Counted from the first letter of the stretch, positions 36,241 through 48,859 are shown. The stretch: DNA of 64,000 nt from Salimicrobium album (GCF_900107115.1 NZ_FNOS01000001.1:62001-126000); one strand, 5' to 3'. Notes: generated from the sequence alone by a model not told the origin. Program-made: numbers and translations.

Positions 36241-39200
36241 CTAGAACAGAGAGAGCTGGTTCTCATCAGGCATGTCTGATAAGCATCCATGATCGTCCAA
36301 ATACTCAAGTACCGTTTTGGAGATACGGCTCCTTTCCCTCAAATCCTGTTTCGATAAAAATTCACCGTCTTCTCTGGCTTTCACAATATTGATCGCCGCG
36401 TTTGTTCCAAGGCCGTCGACCGCATTAAACGGAGGAACGAGGGTATTCCCGTCGACGATGAATTCCGAAGCGGTGGAGCGGTAGAGATCCACACTCCCGA
36501 AGTTGTAACCACGTTCACACATCTCAAGTGAAATTTCGAGAACTGTCATAAGATTCTTTTCTTTAGGAGTCGCATCCAGCCCTTTCTGCTGAATGTCTTC
36601 TATACGGCTCCGGATAGCTCCGGAACCTTTAACCATTGTATCCAGTTCAAAATCACTCGCTCTCACTGTGAAATAAGCAGCGTAGAAATAAACGGGATAA
36701 TGCACTTTGAAGTATGCGATACGAACTGCCATCAATACGTAGGCAGCAGCGTGTGCTTTCGGGAACATGTACTTGATCTTCTTACAGGACTCGATATACC
36801 AGTCCGGCACGCCGTGCTTCTTCATTTCCTGGATCCATTCATCTTCAAGACCCCGACCCTTACGTACGAACTCCATAATCTTGAACGCAAGACCCGGTTC
36901 AAGACCTTTGTGCATAAGATAGACCATTATATCATCACGGCAGCCGATCACTTCCGGAAGTGTGCATATGCCGTCGCTGATCAGCTGTTCAGCGTTCCCG
37001 AGCCAGACATCAGTGCCATGGGAAAGTCCTGAGATGATAACAAGTTCCGCAAATGTTTTCGGTTTTGTATCTTCAAGCATCTGACGTACGAATTTCGTTC
37101 CGAACTCCGGCACGCCAAGAGTCCCCGTTTTACAGTTGATCTGCTCGGAAGTGACACCTAAAACATCAGGACCGCTGAAAATTTTCATCACTTCTTCATC
37201 ATCCACCGGTATATCGTTCGGGTCGATGCCTGATAGATCCTGAAGCATACGTATAACGGTCGGATCATCGTGACCGAGGATATCGAGTTTCAACAGGTTA
37301 TCGTGAATAGAGTGAAAGTCGAAATGAGTGGTACGCCAATTAGAATCGGTATCATCCGCCGGGAATTGGATTGGTGAAAAATCATAAATATCCTTGTCAT
37401 CAGGAACCACTATTATACCTCCGGGGTGCTGTCCGGTAGTTCTCTTCACACCTGTACATCCCTGAACGAGTCTGTCGACTTCGGCATTTTTATACTGCAA
37501 CTGATGATCCGACGCGTACCCTTTCACAAATCCGTAAGCCGTTTTTTCAGCTACCGTGCCGATAGTACCGGCCCGGTATACTTTCTCCTCCCCGAACAGT
37601 TCTTTCGTGTAATCGTGAGCTCTCGGCTGATACTCCCCGGAAAAGTTCAGATCAATGTCGGGAACTTTATCGCCTTTGAAACCGAGGAATGTTTCGAAAG
37701 GTATGTCCTGACCGTCTTTGACGTATGGAGTTCCGCATTCGGGACAGGCTTTGTCCTCAAGATCAAAACCACTGCCGACACTGCCGTCCGAGAAGAACTC
37801 ATGATGTCTGCAGGACGGACATACGTAATGCGGAGGGAGCGGGTTGACCTCCGTAATGTCTGTCATGGTAGCCACGAATGAAGAACCGACAGACCCCCTC
37901 GACCCTACGAGGTAACCGTCGCTGAGTGATTTAGTCACCAGCTTTTGAGAGATAAGGTAAATTACAGCAAATCCGTTTCCGATAATACTTTCGAGTTCCC
38001 TTTCCAATCGGTTTACGACAAGTTCGGGCAGCTCATCTCCGTAAATACTTCGAGCCTTATTGTAGGACATATCCCGAATTTCCTGATCTGCCCCTTCAAT
38101 ATTAGGTGTGTACAAATTTTCTTTCACAGGGTGGACTTCTTCCATGAGCCCCGCTATTTTGTTCGTATTGGTAACGACAACTTCTTTCGCTTTCTCTTCA
38201 CCCAGAAAAGAAAATTCTTCAAGCATTTCATTCGTCGTTCTGAAATGCACCTCAGGAAGCGTCTGCCTGCTCAGCGGGTTTCCGCTTTGGGAAGAGATGA
38301 GAACCTGTCTGTAAATTTTATCGCGCTCATTAATATAATGGGTATTTCCGGTAGCCGCTACGGGTTTATTCAGTTTTTCACCGAGGGCGGTAAGCTTTTT
38401 CAGAATGTCGTACACCTGAGCTTCCGTCTGAAGAATATCTTTTTCTATGAGATGGGCGTAATTACCCACCGGCTGAATTTCTATGTAATCATAAAATTCA
38501 GCCACCTTCTCGGCCTCCTCTTCGGATTTCTGCATCATCGTTTCAAAAAGTTCGCCTTTGTCGCATCCGGAACCTACAATTAGGCCTTCCCGGTGCATAG
38601 TGAGCCGGGAACGGGGGATGCGAGGGACTCTGTAAAAATAATCGATATGCGATTCCGATATGAGACGGTAAAGATTCTTCAGTCCGGTATCATTTTTAGC
38701 AAGTATGATGCAGTGGCTCGGTCTCGAACGCTGATAAGCTTTTCCTTCCCCCATATAGTCGTTTAAATTTTTGTGGTTATATATTTCTTTTTCGTCCATC
38801 GTCTTTTTAACCAGCTTCCACAACAGGTATCCTGTTGCTTCCGCATCATAAATAGCCCGGTGATGCTGGGTGAGTTCAATATCAAACTTTTTGCACAACG
38901 TATTCAGCCGATGGTTCTTAAGATCCGGGAGCAGGAATCTGGCCAGCTCGAGCGTGTCGATGACCGGGTTCTGAGATTTACTGATTCCCACCGATTCGTA
39001 TCCCGTATTCAAAAATCCCATATCGAAACTTGCATTGTGAGCAACGAGAATATCTTCTCCGGCCCACTCTTTGAAATCATTAAGTACTTTTTCAATTTCA
39101 GGAGCATCGTTTACCATATCGTCGGTAATCCCGGTCAGTTCCACAGTGGTCTCCGACAATGGCTGATGCGGGTTGGCGAATGATTCGAACCGATCCACAA

Positions 39201-40530
39201 TCTCGCCTTCCTCGATTTTCACAGCAGCAAGTTCAATGATTTTATCGTAAACGGCTGAAAGCCCCGTAGTTTCCACGTCGAACACCACATATACCGAATC
39301 CTTCAACGGACGGTCCCTGGGCTCATAAGCAATGGGGACCCCGTCATTAACGAGATTCGCTTCCAGCCCATAAATGACCTGGATATCGTTCTTCTCCCCG
39401 GCAGCGTGCGCTTCAGGAAAAGCCTGGGCTGCGGCGTGATCCGTAATGGCAACCGCTTCATGACCCCAGTCTGCCGCCTGCTTAATGAGTGCGGAAGGAG
39501 AAACAGGGGCGTCCATTTGACTCATCGTCGTGTGAGCGTGCAGTTCCACCCTTTTTTCTCCTTCAGGGGCTGTATCTTCACGTTCCTTCACTTTGATCTG
39601 AATGATGTCGTTCGCCATCATAGTAAGTTCGTTTGTAAAGTTGTCAGTCTGGATCCCCCCGCGCATTTTCACCCACATTCCGGCTTTCACCTGTTTGAAG
39701 ATTACAGCCTGGTCGTCTCCGCGGGAAAACATTTTCACAGAAAATGAATCGGTGTAATCTGTCACTTTCAGAAGAAGAAGATGACGGCCGGACCGCAATT
39801 CTTTTACTTCAGCGTCAAAAATATATCCCTGAAGCACAATACGGCGCTCCTCTTCTTCAATGGAAGACATCGGTACGGCCTCTTCCTGTATTTTATAACC
39901 GATTTCCACCGGACCTTTGGGACCCTCCGACTCTTTGACTTTCTCTTTCTCCTCTTTTTCTTTAACAGCTTTCTGGACGAGCAGCTGATCTTCCTGCTTT
40001 CGCTCTTCTTTAAATTTCGTTACCGCTTCTCCCTGCTCTTCGAGACGAACGCTGATCTGACACGAAGGGAGGCCTGCCTCTTTACAGTACTCCTGAAATG
40101 CTTCCTGAAGTTTCTTCTTCATCGCTTCCCCTTCTGCTTCATTTCTGCATGTTAACATAATTCTGTTACCGTTAACTTCCGGTTTTTGTTCGCATACATA
40201 GTCTTTATAAGCAGGAGAAAGCTTTGTCATTTTATTCGTGAATAATTTCCAGTAGTCAAGGATGGCCTCCTCATCGAAAGAGGCTTCCACCTGTGTTTCC
40301 CAGCTTACGTGAGCCAGTGAACTGAACGTCGATTGAAGAGTTGAAGTGAATAAATCATATACTGTCGCAGGCAACGGGGTCGGAAAGTGAAAGTGGAAAT
40401 GCCAGCGCTTTTCTTTTCTGTAGACAGAAAGTTTCACCAGTTCACTATCCCTGAAATAACTCCGTATATCCTCCGGCAGCTGCAGCTGTTCGATCAGGTA
40501 ATGCATTTTCTCCTGATTATTGACGCTCAA
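36241..40530 (-). CDS. polC: DNA polymerase III alpha subunit PolC
   Basis: PolC is the replicative polymerase of low-GC Gram-positives, with built-in proofreading. The 1429-residue protein has an OB domain, a split PHP domain ([13 protein letters not shown]), an inserted DEDD exonuclease ([12 protein letters not shown] and [10 protein letters not shown]), the zinc motif CPSCRHHEF...CPECGTPY, and the palm with [13 protein letters not shown] choose the TTG at 40530, 8 nt from GGGAGG. A GTG six codons earlier overlaps that ribosome-binding site. Confidence 0.98.
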   Translation of the reverse strand: MSVNNQEKMHYLIEQLQLPEDIRSYFRDSELVKLSVYRKEKRWHFHFHFPTPLPATVYDLFTSTLQSTFSSLAHVSWETQVEASFDEEAILDYWKLFTNKMTKLSPAYKDYVCEQKPEVNGNRIMLTCRNEAEGEAMKKKLQEAFQEYCKEAGLPSCQISVRLEEQGEAVTKFKEERKQEDQLLVQKAVKEKEEKEKVKESEGPKGPVEIGYKIQEEAVPMSSIEEEERRIVLQGYIFDAEVKELRSGRHLLLLKVTDYTDSFSVKMFSRGDDQAVIFKQVKAGMWVKMRGGIQTDNFTNELTMMANDIIQIKVKEREDTAPEGEKRVELHAHTTMSQMDAPVSPSALIKQAADWGHEAVAITDHAAAQAFPEAHAAGEKNDIQVIYGLEANLVNDGVPIAYEPRDRPLKDSVYVVFDVETTGLSAVYDKIIELAAVKIEEGEIVDRFESFANPHQPLSETTVELTGITDDMVNDAPEIEKVLNDFKEWAGEDILVAHNASFDMGFLNTGYESVGISKSQNPVIDTLELARFLLPDLKNHRLNTLCKKFDIELTQHHRAIYDAEATGYLLWKLVKKTMDEKEIYNHKNLNDYMGEGKAYQRSRPSHCIILAKNDTGLKNLYRLISESHIDYFYRVPRIPRSRLTMHREGLIVGSGCDKGELFETMMQKSEEEAEKVAEFYDYIEIQPVGNYAHLIEKDILQTEAQVYDILKKLTALGEKLNKPVAATGNTHYINERDKIYRQVLISSQSGNPLSRQTLPEVHFRTTNEMLEEFSFLGEEKAKEVVVTNTNKIAGLMEEVHPVKENLYTPNIEGADQEIRDMSYNKARSIYGDELPELVVNRLERELESIIGNGFAVIYLISQKLVTKSLSDGYLVGSRGSVGSSFVATMTDITEVNPLPPHYVCPSCRHHEFFSDGSVGSGFDLEDKACPECGTPYVKDGQDIPFETFLGFKGDKVPDIDLNFSGEYQPRAHDYTKELFGEEKVYRAGTIGTVAEKTAYGFVKGYASDHQLQYKNAEVDRLVQGCTGVKRTTGQHPGGIIVVPDDKDIYDFSPIQFPADDTDSNWRTTHFDFHSIHDNLLKLDILGHDDPTVIRMLQDLSGIDPNDIPVDDEEVMKIFSGPDVLGVTSEQINCKTGTLGVPEFGTKFVRQMLEDTKPKTFAELVIISGLSHGTDVWLGNAEQLISDGICTLPEVIGCRDDIMVYLMHKGLEPGLAFKIMEFVRKGRGLEDEWIQEMKKHGVPDWYIESCKKIKYMFPKAHAAAYVLMAVRIAYFKVHYPVYFYAAYFTVRASDFELDTMVKGSGAIRSRIEDIQQKGLDATPKEKNLMTVLEISLEMCERGYNFGSVDLYRSTASEFIVDGNTLVPPFNAVDGLGTNAAINIVKAREDGEFLSKQDLRERSRISKTVLEYLDDHGCLSDMPDENQLSLF

Positions 40531-40551
40531 ATTTTCTTCCTCCCTCACGGC

Positions 40552-40584
40552 AACAATACCCCTGCCGGATGAGCAGGGGTATTC
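40552..40584 (-). terminator. Hairpin between proS and polC
   Basis: A 10-bp stem ATACCCCTGC/GCAGGGGTAT (40556-40565 with 40573-40582) lies just after the proS stop and about 25 nt before the polC start. The tail TGTTG is weak, so partial termination is likely. Confidence 0.6.
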
Positions 40585-40587
40585 ATT

Positions 40588-42288
40588 TTATGCCAGCAGA
40601 TTTTTAATTTCATCCATAAGCGAGGAACGGGCAATTTCCGTTTTGCTTTCCTCATTTCTCATTTTCACTTCCACGATTTCTTCACCTGCCCGTTTCCCTA
40701 CAATAATTCTCAGGGGAATACCGATAAGGTCACTGTCTGCAAATTTTACTCCGGCTCTTTCCGGACGATCATCGTACAGTACCTCGATCCCCTCATCAAG
40801 AAGATCTGCGTAAATATTGTCGGCAAGCACGCGCTGTTCTTCTTTTTTAGGATTGAGGGACAGGATATGAACCAGGTATGGAGCTGCCTGTTTCGGCCAT
40901 ACGATGCCTTTGTCGTCGTGGAATTGTTCCACCATGGCAGCCAGCGTTCTGGATACGCCGATTCCGTAGGAACCCATCACCATCGTCCGGGACTTTCCGC
41001 TGTTATCCAGGAAAGTGGCGCCCATGTTCTCGGCGTAAAAGGAGCCCAGCTTGAACACATGACCGACTTCAATACCGCGGGCGAACTTGATTACCCCTTC
41101 CCCGTCAGGAGAGGGATCACCTTCCTCGACAAAACGCATATCAGCATACTTATCCGGCACGAAATCTTTCCCGGGAGTTACATTTTTATAATGGTACCCT
41201 TCTTCATTCGCACCACAACTGACGTTTACAAGAGGTTCCACTGCATAATCCGCAACCACTTTCACTTCTTGCGGAGCACCGACGGGGCCGAGGGAACCGA
41301 AACCTGTTCCCATAAGCCGGACCGTATCTTCTTCCGTAGCCAAATCTACCACTTTCGCATCCATGAAGTTTTTCACTTTAACGTCATTTACTTCATGATC
41401 CCCCCGGGTGACTACGAGAACATACTCGTCATCCACTTCAAACATAATGGACTTCAATCCCCGCTCCAGTTCATGACCGAGATAATCAGCTACTTCCTGC
41501 ATCGTTTTCCTGTCAGGTGTAGAAACCTTTTCCATTTCTCCGGGAGTTTCCACAGATTTTTCATACACTTTCGTTACCGGAGCCATTTCTACGTTAGCGG
41601 CGTATTTGGAAGTATCCGAATAGGCTATAACGTCCTCTCCCACTTCAGAAAGAACCATAAATTCGTGAGTCTCTTTTCCGCCCATGGCCCCCGAATCGGC
41701 TATTACTGCCCGGTAGTTCAATCCAAGCCGTTCGAAAATACGGCAGTAGGCATCATACATGTTCTGATAACTCTGATCCAGGCTCTCAAAGGACTCATTA
41801 AATGAATAGGCATCTTTCATTAAAAATTCACGACCGCGTAACAGTCCGAATCTTGGTCGCTTTTCATCCCTGAATTTATTCTGAATCTGATACAAAGTCA
41901 TCGGAAGTTTTTTGTAAGTGCCCACCTCATTACGTAAGATGCTTGTCATCGCTTCTTCATGAGTTGCACCAAGGGCAAATTCCCGGTCATGACGATCTTT
42001 CATTCTCATCAATTCAGATCCGTACGTATACCATCTCCCGCTTTCCTGCCAAAGTTCGGCGGGCTGTAAAGCGGAAAGCAGCATTTCCTGGGCCCCTGCG
42101 CGATCCATTTCTTGCCTTATGACAGTCTCTATTTTCGTCAACACGCGTTTACCTAAGGGTAAAAGCGTATAAATGCCCGAGGCCAGCTGCCTTATGTAAC
42201 CTGCTCTTACCAGAAGCTGGTGACTTGCTATGTCAGCTTCAGCCGGATTTTCTTTTAACGTGGGAACTAGCATTTTACTCTGTCTCAT
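40588..42288 (-). CDS. proS: Prolyl-tRNA synthetase, bacterial type with editing domain
   Basis: ProRS charges tRNA-Pro. The 566-residue protein has class II motifs (motif 2 [24 protein letters not shown] region, motif 3 [12 protein letters not shown]), an inserted YbaK-like editing domain (about 220-400, [22 protein letters not shown]) and a C-terminal anticodon-binding domain. The start MRQSKML at 42288 matches the family; a GTG three codons earlier is less likely. Confidence 0.97.
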   Translation of the reverse strand: MRQSKMLVPTLKENPAEADIASHQLLVRAGYIRQLASGIYTLLPLGKRVLTKIETVIRQEMDRAGAQEMLLSALQPAELWQESGRWYTYGSELMRMKDRHDREFALGATHEEAMTSILRNEVGTYKKLPMTLYQIQNKFRDEKRPRFGLLRGREFLMKDAYSFNESFESLDQSYQNMYDAYCRIFERLGLNYRAVIADSGAMGGKETHEFMVLSEVGEDVIAYSDTSKYAANVEMAPVTKVYEKSVETPGEMEKVSTPDRKTMQEVADYLGHELERGLKSIMFEVDDEYVLVVTRGDHEVNDVKVKNFMDAKVVDLATEEDTVRLMGTGFGSLGPVGAPQEVKVVADYAVEPLVNVSCGANEEGYHYKNVTPGKDFVPDKYADMRFVEEGDPSPDGEGVIKFARGIEVGHVFKLGSFYAENMGATFLDNSGKSRTMVMGSYGIGVSRTLAAMVEQFHDDKGIVWPKQAAPYLVHILSLNPKKEEQRVLADNIYADLLDEGIEVLYDDRPERAGVKFADSDLIGIPLRIIVGKRAGEEIVEVKMRNEESKTEIARSSLMDEIKNLLA

Positions 42289-42304
42289 TCCTGACACCTC
42301 TCCT

Positions 42305-42346
42305 CTTTTTAAAAAGGGAAAAGGCGCGAACGCCCTTTTCCCGCTT
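42305..42346 (-). terminator. Intrinsic terminator after rseP
   Basis: The stem GGGAAAAGGGCG/CGCCTTTTCCC (42316-42342) with a TTCG loop is followed by TTTTTAAAAAG on the minus strand. It lies 35 nt after the rseP stop and just upstream of proS, with no obvious promoter between, so proS may depend on read-through. Confidence 0.9.
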
Positions 42347-42378
42347 CTTTTATGTGATTACTGCCTAATATCCGATAC

Positions 42379-43635
42379 TTACAGAAACAGGCGCTGAATA
42401 TCGTTCCACGTCACCACAATCATAAGCAGAAGCAGTAAAGCGAAACCGAAAAATGTGATTGCTCCTTCTTTCTGAGGGTCCACCGGCTTCCCGCGGATCA
42501 GTTCCACGCCGATGAACAACAGCCGCCCTCCGTCGAGCGCCGGGATAGGCATAAGGTTTACAATCCCGAGGTTTACACTCAATACAGCTGTCCACATAAC
42601 GAAATTCGTAAGCCCGGTCTGCACAACCCGGTCTGTAGCATCATAGATTCCGACTGGACCGGACAGCATATCTATAGAGAACTGGCCAGTAATCAGTTTC
42701 CCGAGGTTCGTCAGTATGAGCGTGGACCATTCGTACGTCTGCGTAAATCCGAAGGTCGCTTTCTTCGCAAAAGAATCTTCGAAGGCTCTCGTCACTCCAA
42801 CCTGACCAATTTCTCTTTCCTGAGCTTTTACGGATCTCGGGGTCACTTCTACCTCTTCTGTTGTACCGTTCCTCGTAAGCGTAACGGTCATCGTTTCTTC
42901 CGGATGTTCCTGTACAATTTTTGTGAAATCTTCCCAGGACTCCACCTGCTGCCCTTCGGCCTGGATAACTTCATCCCCGGCCCGGAAACCTGCTTCACTT
43001 GCAGGAGAATTGTCCTGTATCTCCCCGAAACGTGCTTCATCTGATGGGATACCCTGGACGAATCCCAGTATCGTAAATAAAATAAGTGCAAGCACAAAAT
43101 TCATCATGGGTCCGGCGAAAAGCTGCATAGCTCTTTTTCTTTTCGGTTTCGAAGCGAACTGCCGATCATACGGGGCAATCTGGGTTTCTTTTTCGTCCAT
43201 TACGAACATCGCTTCCGGATGTACATTAAATGACAGTTTCTCTTCTTCCCCGGGTTCATACCCATTTATGGTAAGAGTGTGATCGAGGTCTGCGTGCTCC
43301 ACTTCGACAATGCGGGCATCGGGATGCCTCGATTTATTGTTTACAACTATTTTATTGACGAGACCGGATTCATCGAACTCGAGACCGATGTGGTGTCCCG
43401 GCTTAAGATCTATGATTTCCGGGTCCTCCCCGGCGACTCTTACATATCCCCCGGCAGGTATAAGCCGAATCGTATACAGCGTTTCATTTTTGGTAAACGA
43501 AAACACTTTTGGCCCGAACCCGATAGCAAATTCACGAGCAAGCATCCCTGCACGCTTTGCAAAGATCAAATGCCCCCACTCATGCACAAACACCAGGAGA
43601 CCGAACATGAGTATAAACGCAATAACCGTCGTCAC
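42379..43635 (-). CDS. rseP: Site-2 protease RasP/RseP
   Basis: This intramembrane zinc protease cleaves anti-sigma factors and signal peptide remnants. It has the HEWGH zinc motif near residue 18, a PDZ domain (about 190-270), the NxxPxPxLDG-type motif in NLMPIPALDGGRL, and four membrane segments. The start is uncertain: the GTG at 43635 (418 residues) is 8 nt from GGAAGG, while a GTG three codons earlier aligns slightly better with homologues but overlaps the ribosome-binding site. Confidence 0.95.
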   Translation of the reverse strand: MTTVIAFILMFGLLVFVHEWGHLIFAKRAGMLAREFAIGFGPKVFSFTKNETLYTIRLIPAGGYVRVAGEDPEIIDLKPGHHIGLEFDESGLVNKIVVNNKSRHPDARIVEVEHADLDHTLTINGYEPGEEEKLSFNVHPEAMFVMDEKETQIAPYDRQFASKPKRKRAMQLFAGPMMNFVLALILFTILGFVQGIPSDEARFGEIQDNSPASEAGFRAGDEVIQAEGQQVESWEDFTKIVQEHPEETMTVTLTRNGTTEEVEVTPRSVKAQEREIGQVGVTRAFEDSFAKKATFGFTQTYEWSTLILTNLGKLITGQFSIDMLSGPVGIYDATDRVVQTGLTNFVMWTAVLSVNLGIVNLMPIPALDGGRLLFIGVELIRGKPVDPQKEGAITFFGFALLLLLMIVVTWNDIQRLFL

Positions 43636-43650
43636 ATGAAGCACCTTCCT

Positions 43651-44796
43651 TTATTTAACGTAACGTTCCACACGTTTTCTCGTTTCTTTATCAATCTCTA
43701 TTATATCTGATAATGAAGGTTCAGAAACAGAATTATGCTCTGTAAGCGCCCGTTCGACAAAAGCTTCTATATCCAGAAAAGAGATCTGTTCATTCAGAAA
43801 CATAGCCACTGCCTGTTCATTGGCAGCGTTCAATACTGCCGGCATGGACCCTCCCTGCCGGCCGGCCTGAAAGGCGAATTTCAGGCAGCGGAACCGTTCC
43901 ATGTCCATCTTCTGGAAATGAAGTTCAGCTAAATCCTCAAGTTCCAGTGATTCGCTGCCACTGAGAGGAATTCTCTCCGGATAACTGAGGGCGTACTGGA
44001 TAGGCACTTTCATATCCGGAGACCCCAGTTGGGCCATGACGCTGCGATCCTGAAACTCCACGAGCGAGTGGATGACGCTTTCTCTGTGAAGCAGGACGTG
44101 TATCTTGTCATACGGCATATTGAAAAGCCAGTGGGCTTCAATTATTTCCAGCCCTTTATTCATCATCGAAGCGGAATCCACGGTAATTTTAGCTCCCATG
44201 CTCCAGTTCGGGTGATTCAGAGCATCTTTTACATTGACCCCCTGAAGTTCTTCCCTCGTTTTATCGCGGAAACTGCCTCCCGAAGCGGTTATAATCAGTC
44301 TGCGTACATCTTCATTTCTTTCCCCATTCAGCGCCTGAAAAATTGCCGAATGTTCACTGTCCACCGGAAGGAGAGGAGTATCATACTTTCTTGATTCTGC
44401 CATAACGAGATGGCCGGCTGTAACGAGCGTCTCTTTATTCGCGATAGCTATCCGTTTCCTTGACCGGATAGCTTCAAGGGTAGCCGGAAGACCGATACTT
44501 CCCATCACCGCATTGACGAACACATCGGCACCGGGATCTTTCGCAACCGCAACCATGCCTTCTGAACCGACCATGATGTTTTTGTGGGAAGTAGCTTCGA
44601 ACACCTTCTGCCGTGTTTCTTCGTCCGCGGTCACCACCGCTTCGGGTTCGAATTCCCTTATCATAGGAATCGCTTTACCGGCATTCGTTCCAAAAGCTAA
44701 AGCGAAAACGGAAAACTTATCTTTGTGCTGCCGAATCACTTCCAGTGTCTGTTCTCCTATTGATCCGGTGGCTCCTAAAAGTGCAATATTTTTCAT
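43651..44796 (-). CDS. dxr: 1-deoxy-D-xylulose 5-phosphate reductoisomerase
   Basis: Dxr makes MEP in the non-mevalonate isoprenoid pathway. The 381-residue protein has the NADPH-binding [32 protein letters not shown] and the metal/substrate loop TASGGSFR. It lies between cdsA and rseP, as in B. subtilis, next to uppS, which uses the isoprenoid product. Confidence 0.98.
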   Translation of the reverse strand: MKNIALLGATGSIGEQTLEVIRQHKDKFSVFALAFGTNAGKAIPMIREFEPEAVVTADEETRQKVFEATSHKNIMVGSEGMVAVAKDPGADVFVNAVMGSIGLPATLEAIRSRKRIAIANKETLVTAGHLVMAESRKYDTPLLPVDSEHSAIFQALNGERNEDVRRLIITASGGSFRDKTREELQGVNVKDALNHPNWSMGAKITVDSASMMNKGLEIIEAHWLFNMPYDKIHVLLHRESVIHSLVEFQDRSVMAQLGSPDMKVPIQYALSYPERIPLSGSESLELEDLAELHFQKMDMERFRCLKFAFQAGRQGGSMPAVLNAANEQAVAMFLNEQISFLDIEAFVERALTEHNSVSEPSLSDIIEIDKETRKRVERYVK

Positions 44797-44810
44797 AACA
44801 ACGCTCCTAA

Positions 44811-45602
44811 TTATGGTATAAAGTTAATCAGATGCAAAACCGGAAGCATAAAGATGAGGCTGTCGAAACGATCCAGCACTCCTCCGTGGCCCGGCAGAAT
44901 ATTCCCCGAATCTTTGACTAAGTAATGACGTTTGAAAGCTGATTCCACCAGGTCGCCGATCTGACCGGCTACAGAAATGAGAATCGTTACGGCGATAAGT
45001 ACAAACATGGATGAATGGAGTGGATGGAAGATCTGAAAAATGACTGCAGTGATGCAGGCAAGTGCTACTCCTCCAAGAGCGCCCTCCACCGTTTTTTTCG
45101 GACTGATCTTGGGCCATAACTTCCTTTTTCCGAACATACGTCCGAATACGTATGCCCCGGTATCAGTAGCCCAAACGACGAACAGGGCATAAAATACGTA
45201 ATCAAGTCCTCCCTCGATTCTCGTCTCGATCAGGTAATAAAATCCCATTCCGACATAGACGGCGGAAATAAGAAGAAACCCTGCATCATCGAATGTAAAT
45301 TTATTATTTACAAGGACGGTGTAACTCAAAAGAAGCAGGACCGTCACCAGCGATAGCTCAGCCTTCGTTACAAAAGAGCTCAGTTCATAGGAGTTTATTT
45401 CCGGTAACATAAGTGCCCACATAAATAGCAGTATAATGAGCGAAGATACGGAATACCTTGCAATTTTCTTCATTCTCATAAGTTCGAATATAGCTATACT
45501 TGCCAGTAAATATACAAACAAAGTAAATAAAGTTCCGCCAAGCAGAACGATAGGTATAAATATCAAACCTGCAATAATCGCTGTTACAGTACGCTGTTTC
45601 AT
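44811..45602 (-). CDS. cdsA: Phosphatidate cytidylyltransferase CdsA
   Basis: CdsA makes CDP-diacylglycerol, the precursor used by PgsA. The 263-residue protein has about 7-8 membrane helices and the C-terminal signature with [22 protein letters not shown], split in the text as [13 protein letters not shown] and [13 protein letters not shown]. It is 12 nt downstream of uppS. Confidence 0.96.
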   Translation of the reverse strand: MKQRTVTAIIAGLIFIPIVLLGGTLFTLFVYLLASIAIFELMRMKKIARYSVSSLIILLFMWALMLPEINSYELSSFVTKAELSLVTVLLLLSYTVLVNNKFTFDDAGFLLISAVYVGMGFYYLIETRIEGGLDYVFYALFVVWATDTGAYVFGRMFGKRKLWPKISPKKTVEGALGGVALACITAVIFQIFHPLHSSMFVLIAVTILISVAGQIGDLVESAFKRHYLVKDSGNILPGHGGVLDRFDSLIFMLPVLHLINFIP

Positions 45603-45613
45603 TTAATCACACC

Positions 45614-46381
45614 TTACACGCCGCCGTACCGACGCTTTCGATTTTGATAATTGATAATGGCTTCGTTCAACGTATATTCTGTGAACGAAGGCCAGTAAAC
45701 CTCCGTGAACCAGAACTCCGCATAAGCCAGCTGCCACAGCAGAAAATTACTTAACCGCTGTTCCCCGCTCGTCCGGATGAGCAGATCAGGCTCACAGAGG
45801 TGGGAGGTGTATAGATAGGAGTTGAACGTTTCTTCAGTGATGCTGTCGGCCGCAAGTTCCCCTTCCTCCACTTTGGACGCAAGCATCCGCGTCACTTCCA
45901 CGATTTCATTTCTGCTCCCGTAATTCAACGCGAAGTTAAGCACCATGCCTGAATTGTTTTCCGTGCGATGAATAGCTTCATCGACAGCTTTTTGAGTATG
46001 TTTCGGAAGAAGATCTTTTGTGCCGATCGTCTGGACCCGTATGTTATTTTCAACCAGTTCCGGAAGATACGTCTGTAAAAAATCGACCGGAAGTTTCATA
46101 AGAAAATCGACTTCTTTTTTCGGCCGCTTCCAGTTCTCCGTGGAAAATGCATAAAGGGTCAATACTTCGACACCAAGATCCGAAGCATGCCGAACCACTT
46201 TCTTAACAACGTCCATACCTTCTTTATGACCGGCAATTCTCGGCAACCCTTTATCCTTTGCCCAGCGGCCATTTCCATCCATTATAATTGCTATATGTTT
46301 TGGTATATTTGTCGTATCGATTTCTGTTTCTGCTTCCGGCTTCGGATCTCTCCGATTTATAAATGGAAGATTTAGTGGCAT
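45614..46381 (-). CDS. uppS: Undecaprenyl diphosphate synthase (isoprenyl transferase)
   Basis: UppS makes the C55 lipid carrier for cell-wall synthesis. The 255-residue protein has the catalytic IIMDGNGRWA, the GHKEGM block, STENWKRP and the C-terminal RTSGEQRLSNFLLWQLAYAE region. The ATG at 46381 is 8 nt from AAGGA; an ATG three codons earlier touches the ribosome-binding site. Confidence 0.97.
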   Translation of the reverse strand: MPLNLPFINRRDPKPEAETEIDTTNIPKHIAIIMDGNGRWAKDKGLPRIAGHKEGMDVVKKVVRHASDLGVEVLTLYAFSTENWKRPKKEVDFLMKLPVDFLQTYLPELVENNIRVQTIGTKDLLPKHTQKAVDEAIHRTENNSGMVLNFALNYGSRNEIVEVTRMLASKVEEGELAADSITEETFNSYLYTSHLCEPDLLIRTSGEQRLSNFLLWQLAYAEFWFTEVYWPSFTEYTLNEAIINYQNRKRRYGGV

Positions 46382-46462
46382 GGATACCATCCTTTTCTTA
46401 ATTCACTATATGTAATTCGGATAAGCGCTATCCCTTCCTAACAAAACTACCACATATGATAG

Positions 46463-46505
46463 CAAAACAAAAGCCGTACTGCCAAACAAATACAGCACGG
46501 CTTCC
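46463..46505 (-). terminator. Intrinsic terminator after frr
   Basis: The stem AAGCCGTGCTG/CAGTACGGCTT (46471-46481 with 46493-46503) is followed by TTGTTTTGC. Confidence 0.85.
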
Positions 46506-46514
46506 CCTTTAATT

Positions 46515-47072
46515 TTATACTTCCAGCATCTCTTCTTCTTTTTGTTTCGACAGGTCATCTATTTCTTTTACGTACTCATCTGTAAGTTTCTGTACGTCAT
46601 CCTGATAAGAACGGAGGTCATCTTCCGTAAGTTCCCCGTCTTTCTCATTCTTCTTAAGAGCGTCGTTCGTTTCACGACGGATGTTTCTGATCTGCACTTT
46701 TGCTTCTTCTGTATATTTCTTGACGAGTTTTGTCAGGTCTTTACGTCTCTCCTGCGTAAGTGCAGGGATATTGATACGGACCACGTTACCATCACTCGAA
46801 GGGGACAGGCCGAGGTCGGCTTTCTGAATAGCTTTTTCCACTTCCGAAATAGCTGATTTATCGTAAGGTGTGATCACAAGGAGTCTCGGCTCCGGAGCTG
46901 AAACCTGGGCCAGCTGCTGAAGCGGAGTGGAAGCTCCGTAGTAATCGACATATACCGGGTCGAGAATCGACGGGTTTGCACGTCCCGCCCGCACGGTAGC
47001 CAATTGTTTCGAAAAAGCCTGGGTAGCTTTTTTCATCTGTTCCTTCGTTTCTTTGATAAGTTTGTCAGACAT
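46515..47072 (-). CDS. frr: Ribosome recycling factor
   Basis: RRF splits post-termination ribosomes with EF-G. The 185-residue protein has [15 protein letters not shown] and the C-terminal helix ending in [10 protein letters not shown]. It follows pyrH by one nucleotide. Confidence 0.98.
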   Translation of the reverse strand: MSDKLIKETKEQMKKATQAFSKQLATVRAGRANPSILDPVYVDYYGASTPLQQLAQVSAPEPRLLVITPYDKSAISEVEKAIQKADLGLSPSSDGNVVRINIPALTQERRKDLTKLVKKYTEEAKVQIRNIRRETNDALKKNEKDGELTEDDLRSYQDDVQKLTDEYVKEIDDLSKQKEEEMLEV

Positions 47073-47073
47073 G

Positions 47074-47796
47074 TTATTTCCCCCTCACTAACGTTCCAAT
47101 ATCCTCACCGAGGACTGCTTTTTTAATATTTCCTTCTTCCATAATCGAGAATACCAGTAAATCGATATCGTTGTCCATACATAATGATGAAGCAGTAGAA
47201 TCCATCACTCCAAGACCTTCATTCAATACTTCCATGTAAGAAAGACGATCATACTTACGTGCATCGTCATTCAGTTTCGGATCGGATGTATATACCCCGT
47301 CGACGTTATTTTTAGCCATAAGGATAACGTCCGCTTCCACTTCGGCAGCGCGGAGAGCAGCTGTTGTATCTGTGGAGAAATAAGGGTTACCGGTTCCGGC
47401 TGCGAAAATCACTACCCGTTTTTTCTCCAGATGGCGCATGGCCTTCCTGCGAATATAAGGTTCTGCCACCTGGCGCATTTCGATGGATGTCTGTACACGT
47501 GTAGGAATACCGATGTTCTCAAGACTGTCCTGGAGAGCAAGGGAATTCATAACCGTTGCCAGCATACCCATGTAATCAGCGTTTGCACGGTCCATGCCCA
47601 TCTGGCTTCCTACTTTCCCGCGCCAGATATTTCCGCCTCCCACAACTACTGCAACTTCCACTCCCAGTTCAGCCACATCTTTGATCTGCTGTGCGACCGA
47701 CTGGATGATACTCGGTTCTATTCCAAATCCTTCTTCCCCACTTAATGCTTCCCCACTTAATTTCAGCACGATTCTGTTATATCGGGTTTTATTCAT
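47074..47796 (-). CDS. pyrH: UMP kinase
   Basis: PyrH phosphorylates UMP in pyrimidine supply. The 240-residue amino-acid-kinase-fold protein has [19 protein letters not shown] and [15 protein letters not shown]. The ATG at 47796 is 5-6 nt from GGAGG; in-frame codons upstream overlap that site. Confidence 0.97.
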   Translation of the reverse strand: MNKTRYNRIVLKLSGEALSGEEGFGIEPSIIQSVAQQIKDVAELGVEVAVVVGGGNIWRGKVGSQMGMDRANADYMGMLATVMNSLALQDSLENIGIPTRVQTSIEMRQVAEPYIRRKAMRHLEKKRVVIFAAGTGNPYFSTDTTAALRAAEVEADVILMAKNNVDGVYTSDPKLNDDARKYDRLSYMEVLNEGLGVMDSTASSLCMDNDIDLLVFSIMEEGNIKKAVLGEDIGTLVRGK

Positions 47797-47831
47797 AATA
47801 ACCTCCATGGCAGTATTCAACTAAAGTTTCA

Positions 47832-47872
47832 CTTTTAAAATAGGGAACACAGCGTGTCCCCTATTTTAAGTG
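47832..47872 (-). terminator. Hairpin after tsf
   Basis: The stem TAAAATAGGGGACAC/GTGTTCCCTATTTTA (47836-47850 with 47854-47868) with a 3-nt loop begins just after the tsf stop. There is little T-run beyond the stem itself. Confidence 0.7.
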
Positions 47873-47879
47873 AATGTTA

Positions 47880-48764
47880 TTATTTTTTAACCTGACTCAT
47901 CACTTCGTCAGCGAAGTTCTCTTCACGTTTTTCCATACCTTCACCAACGCCGAAACGTGTGAATTCGTTGATTTTTCCACCCTTGGATTCCACGAACTGT
48001 TTCACTTTCTGATCCGGGTCTTTAACGAAGTCCTGTTCAAGCAGGCAGATTTCCTGTAGAAACTTGTTCAGGCGGCCTTCCACCATTTTCTCAACGATAT
48101 TTTCAGGCTTTCCTTCATTCAGCGCCTGAGTTTTCAATGTTTCACGCTCTGTATTAAGTTCTTCTTCAGGTACCTGCTCACGGGAAGTGTAGCGGGGATT
48201 AACGGCTGCGATATGCATAGCTACATCTTTTGCAGCAGCTTCATCCGTAGAACCTTCAAGTACTGTCAAAGCACCGATGGAACCGCCCATGTGAAGATAA
48301 GAACCGAAAGCGTCGTTATCTGTTTTTTCTTTCACGACGAAACGGCGAAGAGAGATTTTCTCACCAATCTTCGCGATGACATCAGTGATGTAATCGCCGA
48401 CCTTCTGTCCTTCGCCGTGAAGCGGCTGTTCCAGTGCAGTTTCTACATCGGAAGGGTTCTCGGAAAGAATGTGGTTCCCAAGTTCCTGAAGGAGGTGCTG
48501 GAACTGCTCATTCTTAACTACGAAGTCTGTTTCGCAGTTCACTTCGATCATAGCTGCTGTATTTCCGGAAGTAACGATATGAGCGGAACCTTCCGCTGCA
48601 ATTCTGTCAGCTTTCTTGGCTGCTTTCGAAATTCCTTTTTCGCGAAGCCAGTTCTGAGCTTCTTCCATATCACCATTTGTTTCTGTAAGAGCTTTTTTAC
48701 AATCCATCATTCCTGCACCTGTAATTTCGCGCAGTTCTTTAACCATTTTTGCATTAATAGCCAT
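47880..48764 (-). CDS. tsf: Elongation factor Ts
   Basis: EF-Ts is the nucleotide exchange factor for EF-Tu. The 294-residue protein starts [26 protein letters not shown] (conserved N-terminal UBA domain) and has the core [14 protein letters not shown]. The start follows AAGGAGGAAA; the longer in-frame reading covers the rpsB-tsf terminator. Confidence 0.98.
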   Translation of the reverse strand: MAINAKMVKELREITGAGMMDCKKALTETNGDMEEAQNWLREKGISKAAKKADRIAAEGSAHIVTSGNTAAMIEVNCETDFVVKNEQFQHLLQELGNHILSENPSDVETALEQPLHGEGQKVGDYITDVIAKIGEKISLRRFVVKEKTDNDAFGSYLHMGGSIGALTVLEGSTDEAAAKDVAMHIAAVNPRYTSREQVPEEELNTERETLKTQALNEGKPENIVEKMVEGRLNKFLQEICLLEQDFVKDPDQKVKQFVESKGGKINEFTRFGVGEGMEKREENFADEVMSQVKK

Positions 48765-48811
48765 GTAATTTTCCTCCTTGGGATTAAGTTTGGACGAAGC
48801 GCCCTCCTCTG

Positions 48812-48847
48812 TAAAAAAGGTGATAAAAGGTTTCCCTCTTATCACCC
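48812..48847 (-). terminator. Intrinsic terminator between rpsB and tsf
   Basis: The stem GGTGATAAGAGG/CCTTTTATCACC (48819-48830 with 48835-48846) is followed by TTTTTTAC. It lowers tsf relative to rpsB unless read through. Confidence 0.88.
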
Positions 48848-48859
48848 CCTGAAACCTGC